Shown: positions 42,419-52,682, counted from the stretch's first letter. The stretch: DNA of 64,000 nt from Curtobacterium sp. MCPF17_052 (GCF_003234085.1 NZ_QKSD01000016.1:1-64000), one strand, 5' to 3'. The notes: a model not told the origin generated them from the letters alone. Translations and numbers: made by a program.

Positions 42419-42599
42419 GGTGTGCGGCGTTCGTCCGGCACACCGAGACGCCTCCGTCTCTCTTTGGCGCCGCCGACCTGCCGAGACGCCCCGTGCTCCG
42501 GCGGCGTCTCGTGGAGCACGGGGCGTCGCGGACAGACGGGGGCGTGTCGACGGCAGACAGAGTGTGTCGACGGCAGACAGAGCTTGTCGACGGTACGAC
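42419..42599. repeat. Intergenic block with an inverted repeat and 20-bp tandem repeat
   Basis: No gene. GACGCCCCGTGCTCC (42485-42499) and its complement (42513-42527) form a 15-bp stem with a 13-base loop. Two exact 20-base units beginning GTGTCGACGGCAGACAGAG (42544-42563, 42564-42583) follow, with a partial third unit. Confidence 0.7.
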
Positions 42600-42641
42600 G
42601 GAGGCCCGGTGCCGTCCGTGGCGGACGTGCACCGGGCCTCC
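42600..42641 (-). terminator. Terminator of the pst operon
   Basis: GGAGGCCCGGTGC pairs with GCACCGGGCCTCC (13 bp), enclosing an inner GTCC/GGAC stem, 44 bases beyond the pstB stop. Confidence 0.7.
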
Positions 42642-42684
42642 AGTCCGGATCGGCGGAGCCGTCAGGCGACCGCGCGAGCGCCGA

Positions 42685-43464
<780 letters not shown>

Positions 43465-43516
43465 GTGGATCCTTCTGGGTTGGGTGGTCGTCGGGTTGCT
43501 GGTCGTCCGCGCGCTG

Positions 43517-43574
43517 GCGGGGGAGGCAGTGCCTCTCCCTAGCGGGGGAGGCACTGCCTCTCCCTAGCGGGGGA
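43517..43574. repeat. 25-bp tandem duplication at the pstA stop
   Basis: The unit GCGGGGGAGGCAGTGCCTCT plus CCCTA occurs at 43517 and 43542 (one base different) and restarts at 43567 inside the pstA end. Each unit contains the GAGGCA/TGCCTC palindrome and a copy of the last four pstA codons including the stop. It lies between pstA and pstB and could form hairpins that tune pstB expression. Confidence 0.8.
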
Positions 43575-44649
43575 GCTTGGGCGCGAACAGGCGGGTGATG
43601 AAGCGGGCCAGCAGGTTGAGCAGCATCACGATGAGGATGAGGAGCAGTGCCGCGGTCCAGGCCCGGTCGACGAACGGCACCGGGTTGGCGCCCTGCTGCG
43701 AGTACTGCGTGTACGCGAACACCGGCAGCGTCATCATCGGGTCCTTGAACAGGTCGTAGTTCATGCTCGACGTGAACCCGGCGGTGACGAGCAGCGGCGC
43801 CGTCTCACCGATCACACGGGCGATCGAGAGCATGACGCCCGTCGTGATGCCCGCGAGGCTGGTCGGCAGGACGACCTTCATGATCGTCAGCCACTTCGGC
43901 ACACCCAGGGCGTACGAGGCCTCGCGGAGCTCCATCGGCACGATCTTCAGGACCTCTTCGGTGGAACGCACGACGATCGGGATCATCAGCACCGCGAGGG
44001 CGACCGAACCGACCAGGCCGAAGCGGGCACCCGGGCCGAGGAACAGCGCGAACAGCGAGTAGGCGAACAGACCGGCGACGATCGAGGGGATGCCCGTCAT
44101 CACGTCGACGAAGAAGGTGATGCCGCGGGCCAGCACGCCCTTGCCGTACTCCACCAGGTAGATCGAGGTGAGCAGACCGATCGGGACGCTGATCAGCGCC
44201 GCGAACAGCGTGATCTCGAGCGTGCCGATCAGCGCGTGCACCGCGCCACCGCCCTCGGAGATGACCCCGCGCATCGAGTACGAGAAGAACTGCGCATCGA
44301 AGCGCGCGAGACCGTCCGCCAGGACCGTCCAGAGGAGCGACACCAGCGGCAGGACCGCGATCACGAAGGCGGTGATGACCAGCGAGGTGATCAGGCGGTC
44401 GACGGCCTTGCGGCCACCCTCCACGATGCGGGAGACCACGACGATGAGGACGTCGAACAGGACCGTGCCGAGGAAGACCGCGGCGACGACGTTGAAGTCC
44501 TTGGTGGCGCCGCCGGCGTTGAGCAGGGCGAAGACCAGGCCGAGGGCGACCCAGCTGCCGACGAGCAGCAACCACGGGACGGACTTGTGGAGCTTGCCGT
44601 TGGCGAAGACGTTGCCGGCGGTGGCTGGCTGACGGAGTGCGAGGGACAT
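43564..44649 (-). CDS. pstA: Phosphate ABC transporter permease
   Basis: A 361-residue inner-membrane subunit. A poorly conserved N-terminal part with two extra hydrophobic segments precedes the six-helix core, with the conserved VMTGIPSIVAGLFAYSLFAL and the coupling loop EASYALGVPKWLTIMKVVLP. It follows pstC in a compact operon. The longer-than-usual N-terminus is common in actinobacterial PstA. Confidence 0.95.
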   Translation of the reverse strand: MSLALRQPATAGNVFANGKLHKSVPWLLLVGSWVALGLVFALLNAGGATKDFNVVAAVFLGTVLFDVLIVVVSRIVEGGRKAVDRLITSLVITAFVIAVLPLVSLLWTVLADGLARFDAQFFSYSMRGVISEGGGAVHALIGTLEITLFAALISVPIGLLTSIYLVEYGKGVLARGITFFVDVMTGIPSIVAGLFAYSLFALFLGPGARFGLVGSVALAVLMIPIVVRSTEEVLKIVPMELREASYALGVPKWLTIMKVVLPTSLAGITTGVMLSIARVIGETAPLLVTAGFTSSMNYDLFKDPMMTLPVFAYTQYSQQGANPVPFVDRAWTAALLLILIVMLLNLLARFITRLFAPKLPR

Positions 44650-44667
44650 CGGGTGCGACCTTTCCCG

Positions 44668-45618
44668 TCAGGAGACTCGCTTGCGGACGATGTACCGCGC
44701 GAGCATGTTGATGACCAGGGTGATGACGAAGAGGATCAGGCCCGACGCGACGAGCGCGTTCAGGGCCGTCCCGGAGGCCTCGGCGAACTGCAGGGCGATG
44801 TTCGCTGCGATCGTCGACGGGTTCAGCGGGGTGAGGAGCTGGAAGGTGATGTTCGTCGACACCGAGAGCACCAGGGCGATCGCCATCGTCTCGCCGAGCG
44901 CCCGACCGAGGCCGAGCATGATCGCGGACACGATGCCCGACTTGGCGAACGGCAGGACCGACATCCGGATCATCTCCCAACGCGTCGCACCCAGGGCCAG
45001 GGCCGCTTCCTCGTTCAGCGTCGGCGCCTGCAGGAAGATCTCACGCATCACGGCGGTCATGATCGGGATGGCCATCACCGCGAGGACGATCGACGCGGTG
45101 AGGATCGTGCGCCCGGTCCCGGACAGCGGGCCGGAGAAGAGCGGGATCCATCCGAAGTGGTCGTTGAGGAACGCGTAGAACGGCTTCACCAGGCGGGCCA
45201 GGACGACGATGCCCCAGAGGCCGTAGACGACCGACGGCACCGCGGCGAGCAGGTCGATGACGTAGCCGAGGACCGGAGCCAGCCGGCGCGGTGCGTAGTG
45301 CGAGATGAAGAGCGCGATGCCGATCGCCAACGGCACCGCCATGATCAGCGCGAGGAAGGCCGACCACACCGTTCCGAAGACGAGCGGGCCGACGTAGGTC
45401 CAGAAGTTCGCGGCGCTGTTCGGCAGGGTGCCGGCTTCGGCGTTGAAGGCCGGGATGCTCTGCCAGACGAGGAACGCGGCCACGAGGACGAGGACGAAGA
45501 GGATCAGGCTGCCGGCTGTGACGGAGGCGGCGGAGAACACCCGGTCGCCGATGCGGACGACGGCCTTCGGCTTGGACGGGGTGGCGATGTCCTGGTCTCG
45601 GACCGGTGCGGTCGTCAT
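44668..45618 (-). CDS. pstC: Phosphate ABC transporter permease
   Basis: A 316-residue permease pairing with PstA. The first helix (GSLILFVLVLVAAFLVWQ) is followed by a periplasmic loop and five helices, with IDLLAAVPSVVYGLWGIVVL and the coupling loop EEAALALGATRWEMIRMSVLP. It is separated from pstS by 174 bases containing a strong hairpin, as expected for lower expression than the binding protein. Confidence 0.95.
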   Translation of the reverse strand: MTTAPVRDQDIATPSKPKAVVRIGDRVFSAASVTAGSLILFVLVLVAAFLVWQSIPAFNAEAGTLPNSAANFWTYVGPLVFGTVWSAFLALIMAVPLAIGIALFISHYAPRRLAPVLGYVIDLLAAVPSVVYGLWGIVVLARLVKPFYAFLNDHFGWIPLFSGPLSGTGRTILTASIVLAVMAIPIMTAVMREIFLQAPTLNEEAALALGATRWEMIRMSVLPFAKSGIVSAIMLGLGRALGETMAIALVLSVSTNITFQLLTPLNPSTIAANIALQFAEASGTALNALVASGLILFVITLVINMLARYIVRKRVS

Positions 45619-45741
45619 GGGGCTCCTGTCGGAGGATCGCGCCGGGTGAGCGCGAGGGGTTCGGGGGAGAGGTGGAGCGTCAGGGTCGTGACGGGCGCGG
45701 GACGCAGCAGGCGTCGGCAGCTCGCGTCACGACGGGCGAGA

Positions 45742-45781
45742 GCCCGGACGCCGGTCGAGTGGGTGGGACCGGCGTCCGGGC
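45742..45781 (-). terminator. Attenuator hairpin between pstS and pstC
   Basis: GCCCGGACGCCGGTC and its exact complement make a 15-bp stem with a 10-base loop, 12 bases after the pstS stop. It probably stops most transcripts so that PstS is made in excess of the membrane subunits. Confidence 0.75.
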
Positions 45782-45792
45782 GCTGAGCGGAC

Positions 45793-46911
45793 TTACTTGA
45801 TGGACTCGACCGCCGCGGCGGCCTTCTCGCCCAGGTCGGACGACAGGGCGGCCGACTTGGCCTCCGTCGCTGCGGCCTTCTGCGCGTCGGCCGAGACGAC
45901 GTACCCGAGGTACGCCTTCACGAGGTCGGCCTTGTCGCTGTCCTTGTACTCCTGGCAGGCGATGGCGTAGGAGACGAGCACCAGCGGCCACGCGTTCTCC
46001 GCGGTGTCCTTGCGGTCGATCTCGATGGCGAGGTCGTTGTCCTCGCGGCCCGAGGCGACGTCGGAGTCGGCGACGACCTTCGCAGCACCCTCGGCCGAGA
46101 TCTCGGTGGCCTTGTCGCCGACCATGAGCTTGGCCTTGTCGAGGTCACCGGCGCCGGAGTCGTCGATGTAGGTGATGGCGTTCGAGGCGCCCTGCATGGC
46201 CGAGGCCACACCGGAGGTCTTCGCCGCCGCGTCACCGACCTGGAACGGGAAGGTCTGGCTCGGCTCCTTGCCCCAGGCGTCGCCCGCGTTCTCCGACAGG
46301 TACTCGGAGAAGTTCTCGGTCGTGCCGGAGTCGTCGGAGCGGTGCACGACGGTGATGTTCGCGTCCGGCAGCTTCACGCCGTCGTTGAGCGACGCGATCT
46401 CGGAGTCGTTCCACTTCGTGATCTTGCCGGAGAAGATGCCCGCGATGGACTTCGCGTCGAGCGTCAGGTCCGAGACGCCGTCGATCTTGTAGGCGATCGC
46501 GATCGGGGAGATGTAGACCGGGATGTCGATGGCCTTCGAGTCCGCGGCGCACGCGGCGAACGTGCCGCCGAGCTCCTCCTCGGACAGGGCGGCGTCGGAG
46601 CCGGCGAAGTCCGCGGCACCCGAGATGAAGTTCTTGCGGCCCGCGCCCGAACCGTCGGGCGAGTAGTTCACGGTGACGCCGGAAGCCTGACCCTGGAAGC
46701 CGGCGGCCCAGGTCGCTTCGGCGGTCTGCTGTGCGGAGGAGCCGGAACCGGTGAGCGTGCCGGAGAGGCTCGAGTAGTCGACACCCGAGGAGGCGGCGGG
46801 CGACGACGAGTTGCCGCCGTTGCCAGCATCCTCGTTCGCCGCGCAGGAGGAGAGCACGACGGCGCCGGCGATCGCGATTGCCGCGACCGAGCCGATTCGC
46901 TTGATGTTCAC
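45793..46911 (-). CDS. pstS: Phosphate-binding lipoprotein
   Basis: A 372-residue high-affinity phosphate-binding protein. Lipoprotein signal with lipobox LSSC (Cys near residue 23), then a Ser/Asn-rich linker. Phosphate-binding motifs are GSGSSAQQTAEATW near 56, YSPDGSGAGRKNFISGAADFAGSD near 82, and HRSDDSGTTENFSEYL near 190. The GTG start has GAAGGGA upstream. Expression is driven by a PHO-box promoter. Confidence 0.96.
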   Translation of the reverse strand: MNIKRIGSVAAIAIAGAVVLSSCAANEDAGNGGNSSSPAASSGVDYSSLSGTLTGSGSSAQQTAEATWAAGFQGQASGVTVNYSPDGSGAGRKNFISGAADFAGSDAALSEEELGGTFAACAADSKAIDIPVYISPIAIAYKIDGVSDLTLDAKSIAGIFSGKITKWNDSEIASLNDGVKLPDANITVVHRSDDSGTTENFSEYLSENAGDAWGKEPSQTFPFQVGDAAAKTSGVASAMQGASNAITYIDDSGAGDLDKAKLMVGDKATEISAEGAAKVVADSDVASGREDNDLAIEIDRKDTAENAWPLVLVSYAIACQEYKDSDKADLVKAYLGYVVSADAQKAAATEAKSAALSSDLGEKAAAAVESIK

Positions 46912-46983
46912 AGGGGTCCCTTCGGGAATGTAAGTGCAGTGGGACCGCTGTGTGGTCCCCGGGCCGGTGCTGACCCGGGAGTG

Positions 46984-47038
46984 ACTGTAGGGACGAGAGG
47001 TGACCGGGATGACGCTCTCCGGTGAACGGGAGGTGAAC
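46984..47038 (-). promoter_or_regulatory. PhoP-type PHO-box promoter of pstS
   Basis: On the minus strand four contiguous 11-base units read GTTCACCTCCC, GTTCACCGGAG, AGCGTCATCCC and GGTCACCTCTC (47038 down to 46995). This matches the G(G/T)TCAYY-type direct-repeat unit bound by PhoP in actinomycetes. A -10 box TACAGT (46989-46984) follows 5 bases later, and the -35 position falls inside the array without a consensus, as expected of an activator-dependent promoter. Confidence 0.85.
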
Positions 47039-47204
47039 GCGGGGTTCACCCGGTGCGGGTCGCCGGACACCGGGCAGGGTCAGGAGCAGGATCGGGGCAC
47101 GCTGCCCACCGAGCGGTGCTGTCGACCGCTGGCGCTGCTGCGCTGCTTACGCTCTTGCGCTGCTGCGCTGGCTGCGCTGGCGCTGGCTCCCGCGTCGGCT
47201 CGGG

Positions 47205-48152
47205 TCAGGCGCTGACGGTGTTGCGGTGCGTCTCGACGGCGATGAGCTTCCGGCCGGCGATGTGCATCACGGCGAACTCACCGACCGAGAGCATGGCGGC
47301 GCGACGCAGGTCGAACTTCGCCGCGTCGTCCGCGGTGTCCGTCGCGATCCGCGCGACGATGTCGGGCAGGACCGGGCCGTGCGAGCAGAGCACCGCGGTC
47401 TTCGCCTTGTCCAGGCGCTTCCGGACGACGCCCTTGACGTCGGCAGTCCCACGCTCGTGGGCATCCTGGCTGATGTCCGGGGTGTCGGACACCCCGACCT
47501 TCGTCCGCGCCGACAGGGGTTCCACGGTCGCCAGGCACCGGGCGGCCGTGCTGCTGACGATCTTCTTCGGCCCGAACGCCGCGACCGGAGCCGCAGCCGC
47601 CTTCGCCTGCGCGCGGCCGAGGGGGAGGAGCGGACGCGTGGCGTCAGGGCCGTCCCAGTCTGACCCGGGGACCGTCTTGGCGTGCCGCAGGGCGATCAGG
47701 GCGAACGTGTCGTGCTCGTCCGCGGCGGCACGTTCGGCGAACCGGTCGAGGATCGCGACGTCACGTTCGTAGGTGAGCCGGGCGCGGGCGTCGTCGATGG
47801 ACACCCACTCGACGGCGGCGACCTCGTCGTTCGGGCGGAACTGACCCGCACGCTCGGCCTCCTTGCGGGAGACCCGGGCCGACCAGTAGTGCACGACCTT
47901 GTCGCGACCGCTCGGTAGGACGTACTCCGCTCGGCCGAGGGGAGCGCCGAGGTGCACGCGGTACCCGGTCTCCTCGTCGATCTCGCGCACGGCGGCCTCG
48001 GGGATGCTCTCGCCCGGGTCCACCTTGCCCTTGGGGAAGGAGACGTCCTTGTGGTGCTCGCGGTGGATCAGGAGGACGAGCGGCTCGCCGTCCTGTTCGC
48101 GCCACACCACGGCGCCGGCCGCGATGACCGGGCCCGACTGCCCACCGCTCAC
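47205..48152 (-). CDS. mutT1: MutT1-type Nudix hydrolase fused to histidine phosphatase
   Basis: A 315-residue two-domain enzyme. Residues 1-140 are a Nudix domain with an intact box ([22 protein letters not shown]). Residues about 160-310 are a histidine-phosphatase domain with RHAK at its start ([13 protein letters not shown]) and a second His in [10 protein letters not shown]. Mycobacterial MutT1 of this layout acts on 8-oxo-dGTP and dinucleoside polyphosphates. The GTG start overlaps the ppk stop, the same ppk-mutT1 pairing seen in mycobacteria. Confidence 0.92.
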   Translation of the reverse strand: MSGGQSGPVIAAGAVVWREQDGEPLVLLIHREHHKDVSFPKGKVDPGESIPEAAVREIDEETGYRVHLGAPLGRAEYVLPSGRDKVVHYWSARVSRKEAERAGQFRPNDEVAAVEWVSIDDARARLTYERDVAILDRFAERAAADEHDTFALIALRHAKTVPGSDWDGPDATRPLLPLGRAQAKAAAAPVAAFGPKKIVSSTAARCLATVEPLSARTKVGVSDTPDISQDAHERGTADVKGVVRKRLDKAKTAVLCSHGPVLPDIVARIATDTADDAAKFDLRRAAMLSVGEFAVMHIAGRKLIAVETHRNTVSA

Positions 48153-50314
48153 CGAGTGGAACGCTTCCGTGCCGAGATGGTCCGCATGAGGACATTCTGC
48201 ACGTCGTCGAGTGGGCGTCCGTCGTCGTCCGTCGAGTGGCGGCTCCACTCGCCGTCGGACTCGAGGTGCCAGGAACTGGTCGTCTCGGCCATCGCCAGGT
48301 CGAACATCTCCTGCACCTCGGTGATGTGCGCCGGGGTAGTGAGGCGGACGAGGGCCTCGACGCGACGATCGAGGTTGCGGTGCATCATGTCGGCGCTGCC
48401 GATGAACACCGCCGGGTCGCCGTCGTTGTGGAACGCGAACGCCCGCGAGTGCTCGAGGTACCGTCCGACCACACTGCGGACCCGGATCGTCTCGCTCACG
48501 CCTTCGAGGCCCGGCTTCAAGGAGCAGATCCCCCGGACCCAGATGTCGACCGGAACCCCGGCCTGGCTCGCCAGGTAGAGCGCGTCGATGATCTGCTCGT
48601 CCACCATCGAGTTGACCTTGATGCGGATGCCCGAGGGCTTCCCGGCGAGGGCGTTCTCCGCCTCGGCCTGGATGCGCTTCACCAGGCCCTTGCGCAGGTG
48701 CAGCGGAGCGACGAGGAGACGCTTGAACTTCTTCTCGATCGCGTACCCGGACAGCTCGTTGAACAGCCGCGTCAGGTCCTTGCCGACGGTGTCGTCCGCG
48801 GTGAACAACCCCATGTCCTCGTAGATGCGCGAGGTCTTCGGGTTGTAGTTGCCCGTGCCGATGTGGCTGTAGTGCTTGAGCGTCCCGCCCTCCTGCCGGA
48901 TGACGAGCACCAGCTTCGAGTGCGTCTTCAGCCCGACCAGGCCGTACACGACGTGCACGCCGGCCTTCTCGAGTTTGCGCGCCCACGTGATGTTGTTCTG
49001 CTCGTCGAACCGCGCCTTGATCTCGACGAGGGCGAGCACCTGCTTGCCGGCCGCGGCGGCGTCGATCAGGGCCTCCACGATGGGGGAGTCACCCGAGGTG
49101 CGGTACAGCGTCTGCTTGATCGCCAGCACGTTCGGGTCTGCGGCGGCCTGCTCGAGGAACGCCTGCACGCTGGTGGCGAAGGACTCGTACGGGTGGTGGA
49201 CCAGGACGTCCCGAGTGGCGATCGCGCGGAACAGGTCGGGCTTCGTGTTCGGCTCGCCCGGCTGGAACTGCACCGGGGTCGTCGGCACGTGGCGCGGGTA
49301 GTGCAGGTCCGGGCGCGGGAGCTTCGCCAGTTCGAACAGTCCGCCGAGGTCGAGCGGCGACGGCAGGCGGTAGACCTCTTGCTCGGTGATGTCGAGTTCG
49401 CGGACCAGCAGGTCGAGCGTCACCGCGTCCATGTCCTCGGTGATCTCGAGACGGATCGGCGGACCGAAGCGACGACGGAGGAGTTCACGCTCCAGCGCCT
49501 GGATGAGGTTCTCTGCCTCGTCCTCTTCGATCTCGACGTCTTCGTTGCGGGTGATGCGGAACACGTGGTGCTCGAGCACCTCCATCCCCGGGAACAGATC
49601 GGGGAGGTGGTTCGCGATCAGGTCCTCGAGCGGGATGAAGCGCAGCCGCCCGGAGTTGTCGTCCGGCAGCTTGATGAAGCGCGGGTAGTTCTGCGGCACC
49701 TTGAGGCGCGCGAACTCCTGACGCTGCGACTTCGGGTTCCGCACCCGGACCGCCAAGTTGAGTGACAGGCCGGAGATGTAGGGGAACGGGTGCGCCGGGT
49801 CGACCGCGAGCGGCATGAGCACCGGGAAGATCTGCTCGCTGAAGTACTCGCGCATGCGGAGGCGGTCGTCCTCGCCCAGGTCGGACCAGTGCTCGACGTG
49901 GATGCCGGCGGCGTCGAGGTCCGGCTTGAGCGACCCGATGAAGGCGTTCGCGTGCCGCTCCTGCAGCTCGTGCGCCTTCATCGCGATGTCGCGCAGGACG
50001 TCACTCGGCGCCCGACCGACGTTGGTGGGGACCGCGATGCCGGTGTCGATGCGGCGCTTCAGGCCCGCGACCCGCACCATGAAGAACTCATCGAGGTTCG
50101 AGGCGAAGATCGCGAGGAAGTTCGCCCGCTCGAGCAGCGGCTGCGTCCGGTCCTCACCGAGCTCGAGCACGCGCTGGTTGAAGCGGAGCCAGCTGAGCTC
50201 GCGGTCGAAGTACCGGTCGGAGGGCAGCGACTCGTGCTCGATCTCCACGACCTCGTCGAAGTCGTCGAGGTCGTTCGCGACGGAGTCGCCGTCGAGCTGC
50301 GGTTCGGTGTCCAT
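48149..50314 (-). CDS. ppk: Polyphosphate kinase 1
   Basis: A 721-residue enzyme making polyphosphate from ATP. Landmarks are [17 protein letters not shown] at the N-terminus, the [17 protein letters not shown] block, the autophosphorylated His in [12 protein letters not shown] near residue 445, [19 protein letters not shown], and [18 protein letters not shown] near the end. ATG 50314 is used, with AGGA 9 bases upstream; GTG 50320 is an alternative. It sits next to the pst operon, linking phosphate uptake and storage. Confidence 0.96.
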   Translation of the reverse strand: MDTEPQLDGDSVANDLDDFDEVVEIEHESLPSDRYFDRELSWLRFNQRVLELGEDRTQPLLERANFLAIFASNLDEFFMVRVAGLKRRIDTGIAVPTNVGRAPSDVLRDIAMKAHELQERHANAFIGSLKPDLDAAGIHVEHWSDLGEDDRLRMREYFSEQIFPVLMPLAVDPAHPFPYISGLSLNLAVRVRNPKSQRQEFARLKVPQNYPRFIKLPDDNSGRLRFIPLEDLIANHLPDLFPGMEVLEHHVFRITRNEDVEIEEDEAENLIQALERELLRRRFGPPIRLEITEDMDAVTLDLLVRELDITEQEVYRLPSPLDLGGLFELAKLPRPDLHYPRHVPTTPVQFQPGEPNTKPDLFRAIATRDVLVHHPYESFATSVQAFLEQAAADPNVLAIKQTLYRTSGDSPIVEALIDAAAAGKQVLALVEIKARFDEQNNITWARKLEKAGVHVVYGLVGLKTHSKLVLVIRQEGGTLKHYSHIGTGNYNPKTSRIYEDMGLFTADDTVGKDLTRLFNELSGYAIEKKFKRLLVAPLHLRKGLVKRIQAEAENALAGKPSGIRIKVNSMVDEQIIDALYLASQAGVPVDIWVRGICSLKPGLEGVSETIRVRSVVGRYLEHSRAFAFHNDGDPAVFIGSADMMHRNLDRRVEALVRLTTPAHITEVQEMFDLAMAETTSSWHLESDGEWSRHSTDDDGRPLDDVQNVLMRTISARKRSTR

Positions 50315-50541
50315 GGCCACATCCTGCCACCAGCACCCTGCGCCGGGGGCTGCCCGGGTGGCGCCTGTGGAGACGGGCGGTGAACGGGCGGGGAGTGGAG
50401 GACGGTGCGGGTGTCCACAGGCAGCACCGAGCGGGTGGACGAATCGGTATGTTGGTCGGGGTCACAGCCTCCAGGGGGATCCGCTGCGGAGGCTCGTCGA
50501 CCATCACGACCAGCACCACTTCTCCGGGGGGACGAGCCACC

Positions 50542-51045
50542 ATGGCTGACCAGTTGCACGCCAACACCGATCCGATCGAGTTCGACGACGCGACCGCTGA
50601 TGCGCTCGGCAGTGCCATGCGCAGCGCAGCCAGTGCGATCGACGGGCAGATCGGAAGCCGTCAGTCGTACGTGTCGACGGCATCGCAGGAGTTCCGCGGC
50701 CACTTCTCGGAGCTGTTCACCGAGAACGCGAGCGTCGCGAAGAGCGACGGCACGACCATCTCCGACATGATGCGCACGGTTGCCGGCTGGGTCGACCAGA
50801 TGAAGACGGCTGCCGCGGAAGAACGCGAACGCCGTCGCCAGGCCCGTGAGTGGCAGGAGCAGTAGGCCGACCGCAACGGGTTCGAGAAGTGGCGGGACGA
50901 CTTCTTCGGCTGGGGGAACCCTCCGGACATCGAGAACAAGCCCGCGCCTCCCCGGCCCCTCGATCATCAAACTCAGGGACTCTTTCCTGGGTGGTGTGAC
51001 GCAGGGAGCGGAAGGGCCCAACCGCTGAACAGGGGAAAGAAGTAA
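50542..51045 (+). pseudogene. WXG100-like gene interrupted by an in-frame amber codon
   Basis: The intact part (50542-50865) encodes 107 residues: a helical hairpin of WXG100 size with Phe-x-Gly (EFRGHF) where Trp-x-Gly would be, then Glu/Arg-rich QAREWQEQ and TAG. In the same frame after the stop, ADRNGFEKWRDDFFGWGNPP and a proline-rich stretch continue for 59 codons to TAA at 51043. The continuation looks protein-like and not like spacer, so either the gene was truncated by a nonsense mutation or TAG is read through. Beyond about 50960 the alternative frame also looks plausible, so a further frameshift is possible. If still made, the product would be a substrate-like partner of the EssC-type ATPase downstream. 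Confidence 0.65.
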
Positions 51046-51055
51046 GGGAGCAGAT

Positions 51056-51505
51056 ATGGATTCCTTCGGACAACCAGCGAAAAGTCCCCGGAATCTGTCA
51101 AGACCTGTCAAGTGGGTGATCTCTCTGCTGGTGCTGGCGCTCTTCGCGCTCGTGCTCTTCGTATTCCTGATCGGTCCCACGATGCTCGAGAAGTACGACA
51201 GTGCGCACAGAACGACGATCAGTTGCGAGATGACGGCCGCCTACGCCGGGTCGGCTTCAAGTCGATCTTTGAGGGGAGTCGGCACGTCGTCCAACCAGGT
51301 CGAGTACCGATCAACCGACTGCGGAACGCTTGTGATGAGCGGAGGGCTCACCACCGAGGCAGCCGAGGAGAAGGCAGCCGAGATCGTGCGCGGTGGGCGT
51401 TACGAAGTCAAGATCGGTGCGGGATCTGCGCGTCTTCGGGGCTTGTTCCAGGGCATCGGAGTTGCTCCGAACGTCTTTGATGTGCGGGCTGAGACTGACA
51501 GATGA
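51056..51505 (+). CDS. Single-pass membrane protein, paralogue 1
   Basis: A 149-residue protein with one membrane helix at about residues 21-42 (VISLLVLALFALVLFVFLIG) and an outer domain with two cysteines (ISCEMTAAY, STDCGTLVMSGG). No family was recognised. AAGGGAG lies 6 bases before the ATG and 10 bases after the TAA of the interrupted WXG100-like gene. It is clearly homologous to the protein at 52096 (YDSAHRTTISCE against YDHSHPKTVTCE, and similar C-termini). Its place after a WXG100-like gene would suit an immunity or accessory protein, but that is inference. Confidence 0.78.
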   Translation: MDSFGQPAKSPRNLSRPVKWVISLLVLALFALVLFVFLIGPTMLEKYDSAHRTTISCEMTAAYAGSASSRSLRGVGTSSNQVEYRSTDCGTLVMSGGLTTEAAEEKAAEIVRGGRYEVKIGAGSARLRGLFQGIGVAPNVFDVRAETDR

Positions 51506-52095
51506 GGCCTGTTCGAGAGCGGTACAGCGCGCTCGCTGCAGGGCGGGCATAGGAACAGACGCCATCCACGACGTTTTCGAGTATCGCTGGGGAGCTTGTG
51601 CGGCGCCTGACGTCGGCGCGTGTCAGCAGCCGATTCCGCTCGTATTCGTCTCTTTTGCAGCACCGGCAGCGCTGTTCCGGTCTGATCCGGCGGCGACCGT
51701 GTCTACGGCAGCTTTCCCGTGGCGTCGATCGGTGCCGCTGGCGGACTGATCTGCATCGTGAGGGTCTTCCACATCTGCCGCGCACGAACCGGCTACTTGA
51801 ATGGAGTGACATCCGACAATGCTGAAAAGCCTGGGCGTCGTATCGAATGCGATCCTGTTCGATCGCTCTCGATGGGCAAGGGCTCGATCGTACCGCGGGG
51901 GCTCTTCGACTTCTTCAATCTGCTGCCCAGGGTCCACAGGACTGATGGCTGGTAGCGATGACGTGCGCCCGAACACGGCTGTCCCGGACGGGTCGAGTGT
52001 CAGCACGGAACGCGCGGCGCTTCGTGACGATCCGGACCCTGGCGCTCGCGGATCTCGTTTGTCACTCGTCACCGCGAACAGGATGAGTTGAGTCG
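51506..52095. other. Gene-poor stretch between two paralogous membrane-protein genes
   Basis: About 590 bases with visibly lower GC and mixed codon preferences in every frame. The best plus-strand frame (51719-51955) gives a 78-residue peptide with a short hydrophobic segment but no Shine-Dalgarno. I see no support for a functional gene; it probably holds decayed coding sequence. Confidence 0.5.
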
Positions 52096-52533
52096 GTGAG
52101 TCACAGCCTCGCGCACGGTGATTGGCCCCGGATGTCGGAACGCAAAGTCGCAGTGATGACCTTGGGCTGGCTGCTGTCGCTTGCCGTCATTTTCTTGATG
52201 TTCGTGATCTGCCCGCTCGCGCTGAGGGCGTACGACCATTCACACCCAAAGACGGTCACCTGTGAAGGTTCCACTGCTGAAGCGACCTCGGTCAGGGTGT
52301 CGTCGACCAACCTGTCGAGTACGAGCATCCCGCAGGTCGAAGTCACGACGAAGAGTTGCGGCGTCCTCAACATCCAACGTGGAATCACTGATGAGAACCG
52401 CGGTCGTATCGCTGCCTCACTGAAGCCAGGCGACTGGGAACTCGTCGTCGGTGCGAGATCCTTCAACTTCCGTGAGGTGCTGGGACTTCTGCGGGTACAA
52501 CCGGAGATCGTGAGCTACCGAATGGATCAGTGA
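52096..52533 (+). CDS. Single-pass membrane protein, paralogue 2
   Basis: A 145-residue homologue of the protein at 51056. One membrane helix is at about residues 22-43 (TLGWLLSLAVIFLMFVICPL). The outer domain has two cysteines aligned with those of the paralogue (VTCEGST, KSCGVLNIQRG), and the C-terminal part (GDWELVVGARSFNFREVL) is conserved. GTG 52096 gives the same N-terminal length as the paralogue; ATG 52132 is the alternative. A third, truncated copy follows at once. Confidence 0.75.
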   Translation: MSHSLAHGDWPRMSERKVAVMTLGWLLSLAVIFLMFVICPLALRAYDHSHPKTVTCEGSTAEATSVRVSSTNLSSTSIPQVEVTTKSCGVLNIQRGITDENRGRIAASLKPGDWELVVGARSFNFREVLGLLRVQPEIVSYRMDQ

Positions 52534-52641
52534 GTTGGGGAAGAGGACGCTCTCGAGGCCGGTGGTGGCTCCCTCGAGGTGAGGGCCCTGTTGCGGGTGT
52601 TCGGTGCCTCGCCGGAACTCCTCGGATATCGTCGTTCTTGA
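52534..52641 (+). pseudogene. C-terminal remnant of a third paralogue
   Basis: The frame ending with TGA at 52639 reads GGGSLEVRALLRVFGASP then ELLGYRRS. It aligns with the ends of the proteins at 52096 (SFNFREVLGLLRVQPEIVSYR) and 51056 (SARLRGLFQGIGVAPNVFDVR). Only about 35 codons remain, fused directly to the stop of the intact copy in the same frame, with no start codon or membrane helix. Confidence 0.7.
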
Positions 52642-52682
52642 GTTCGCCGCATGGTCCGCGCAGGCGCGACCGGAGGGACGAC

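Noticed and set aside
47080..47204. GCTGCTGCGCTG-rich stretch between pstS and mutT1 as a repeat element
   Set aside because: Low-complexity only; no defined unit or stable hairpin could be delimited.
51623..52072. Minus-strand 149-codon frame in the gene-poor stretch
   Set aside because: No Shine-Dalgarno, no recognisable domain, and a composition like a shadow frame.
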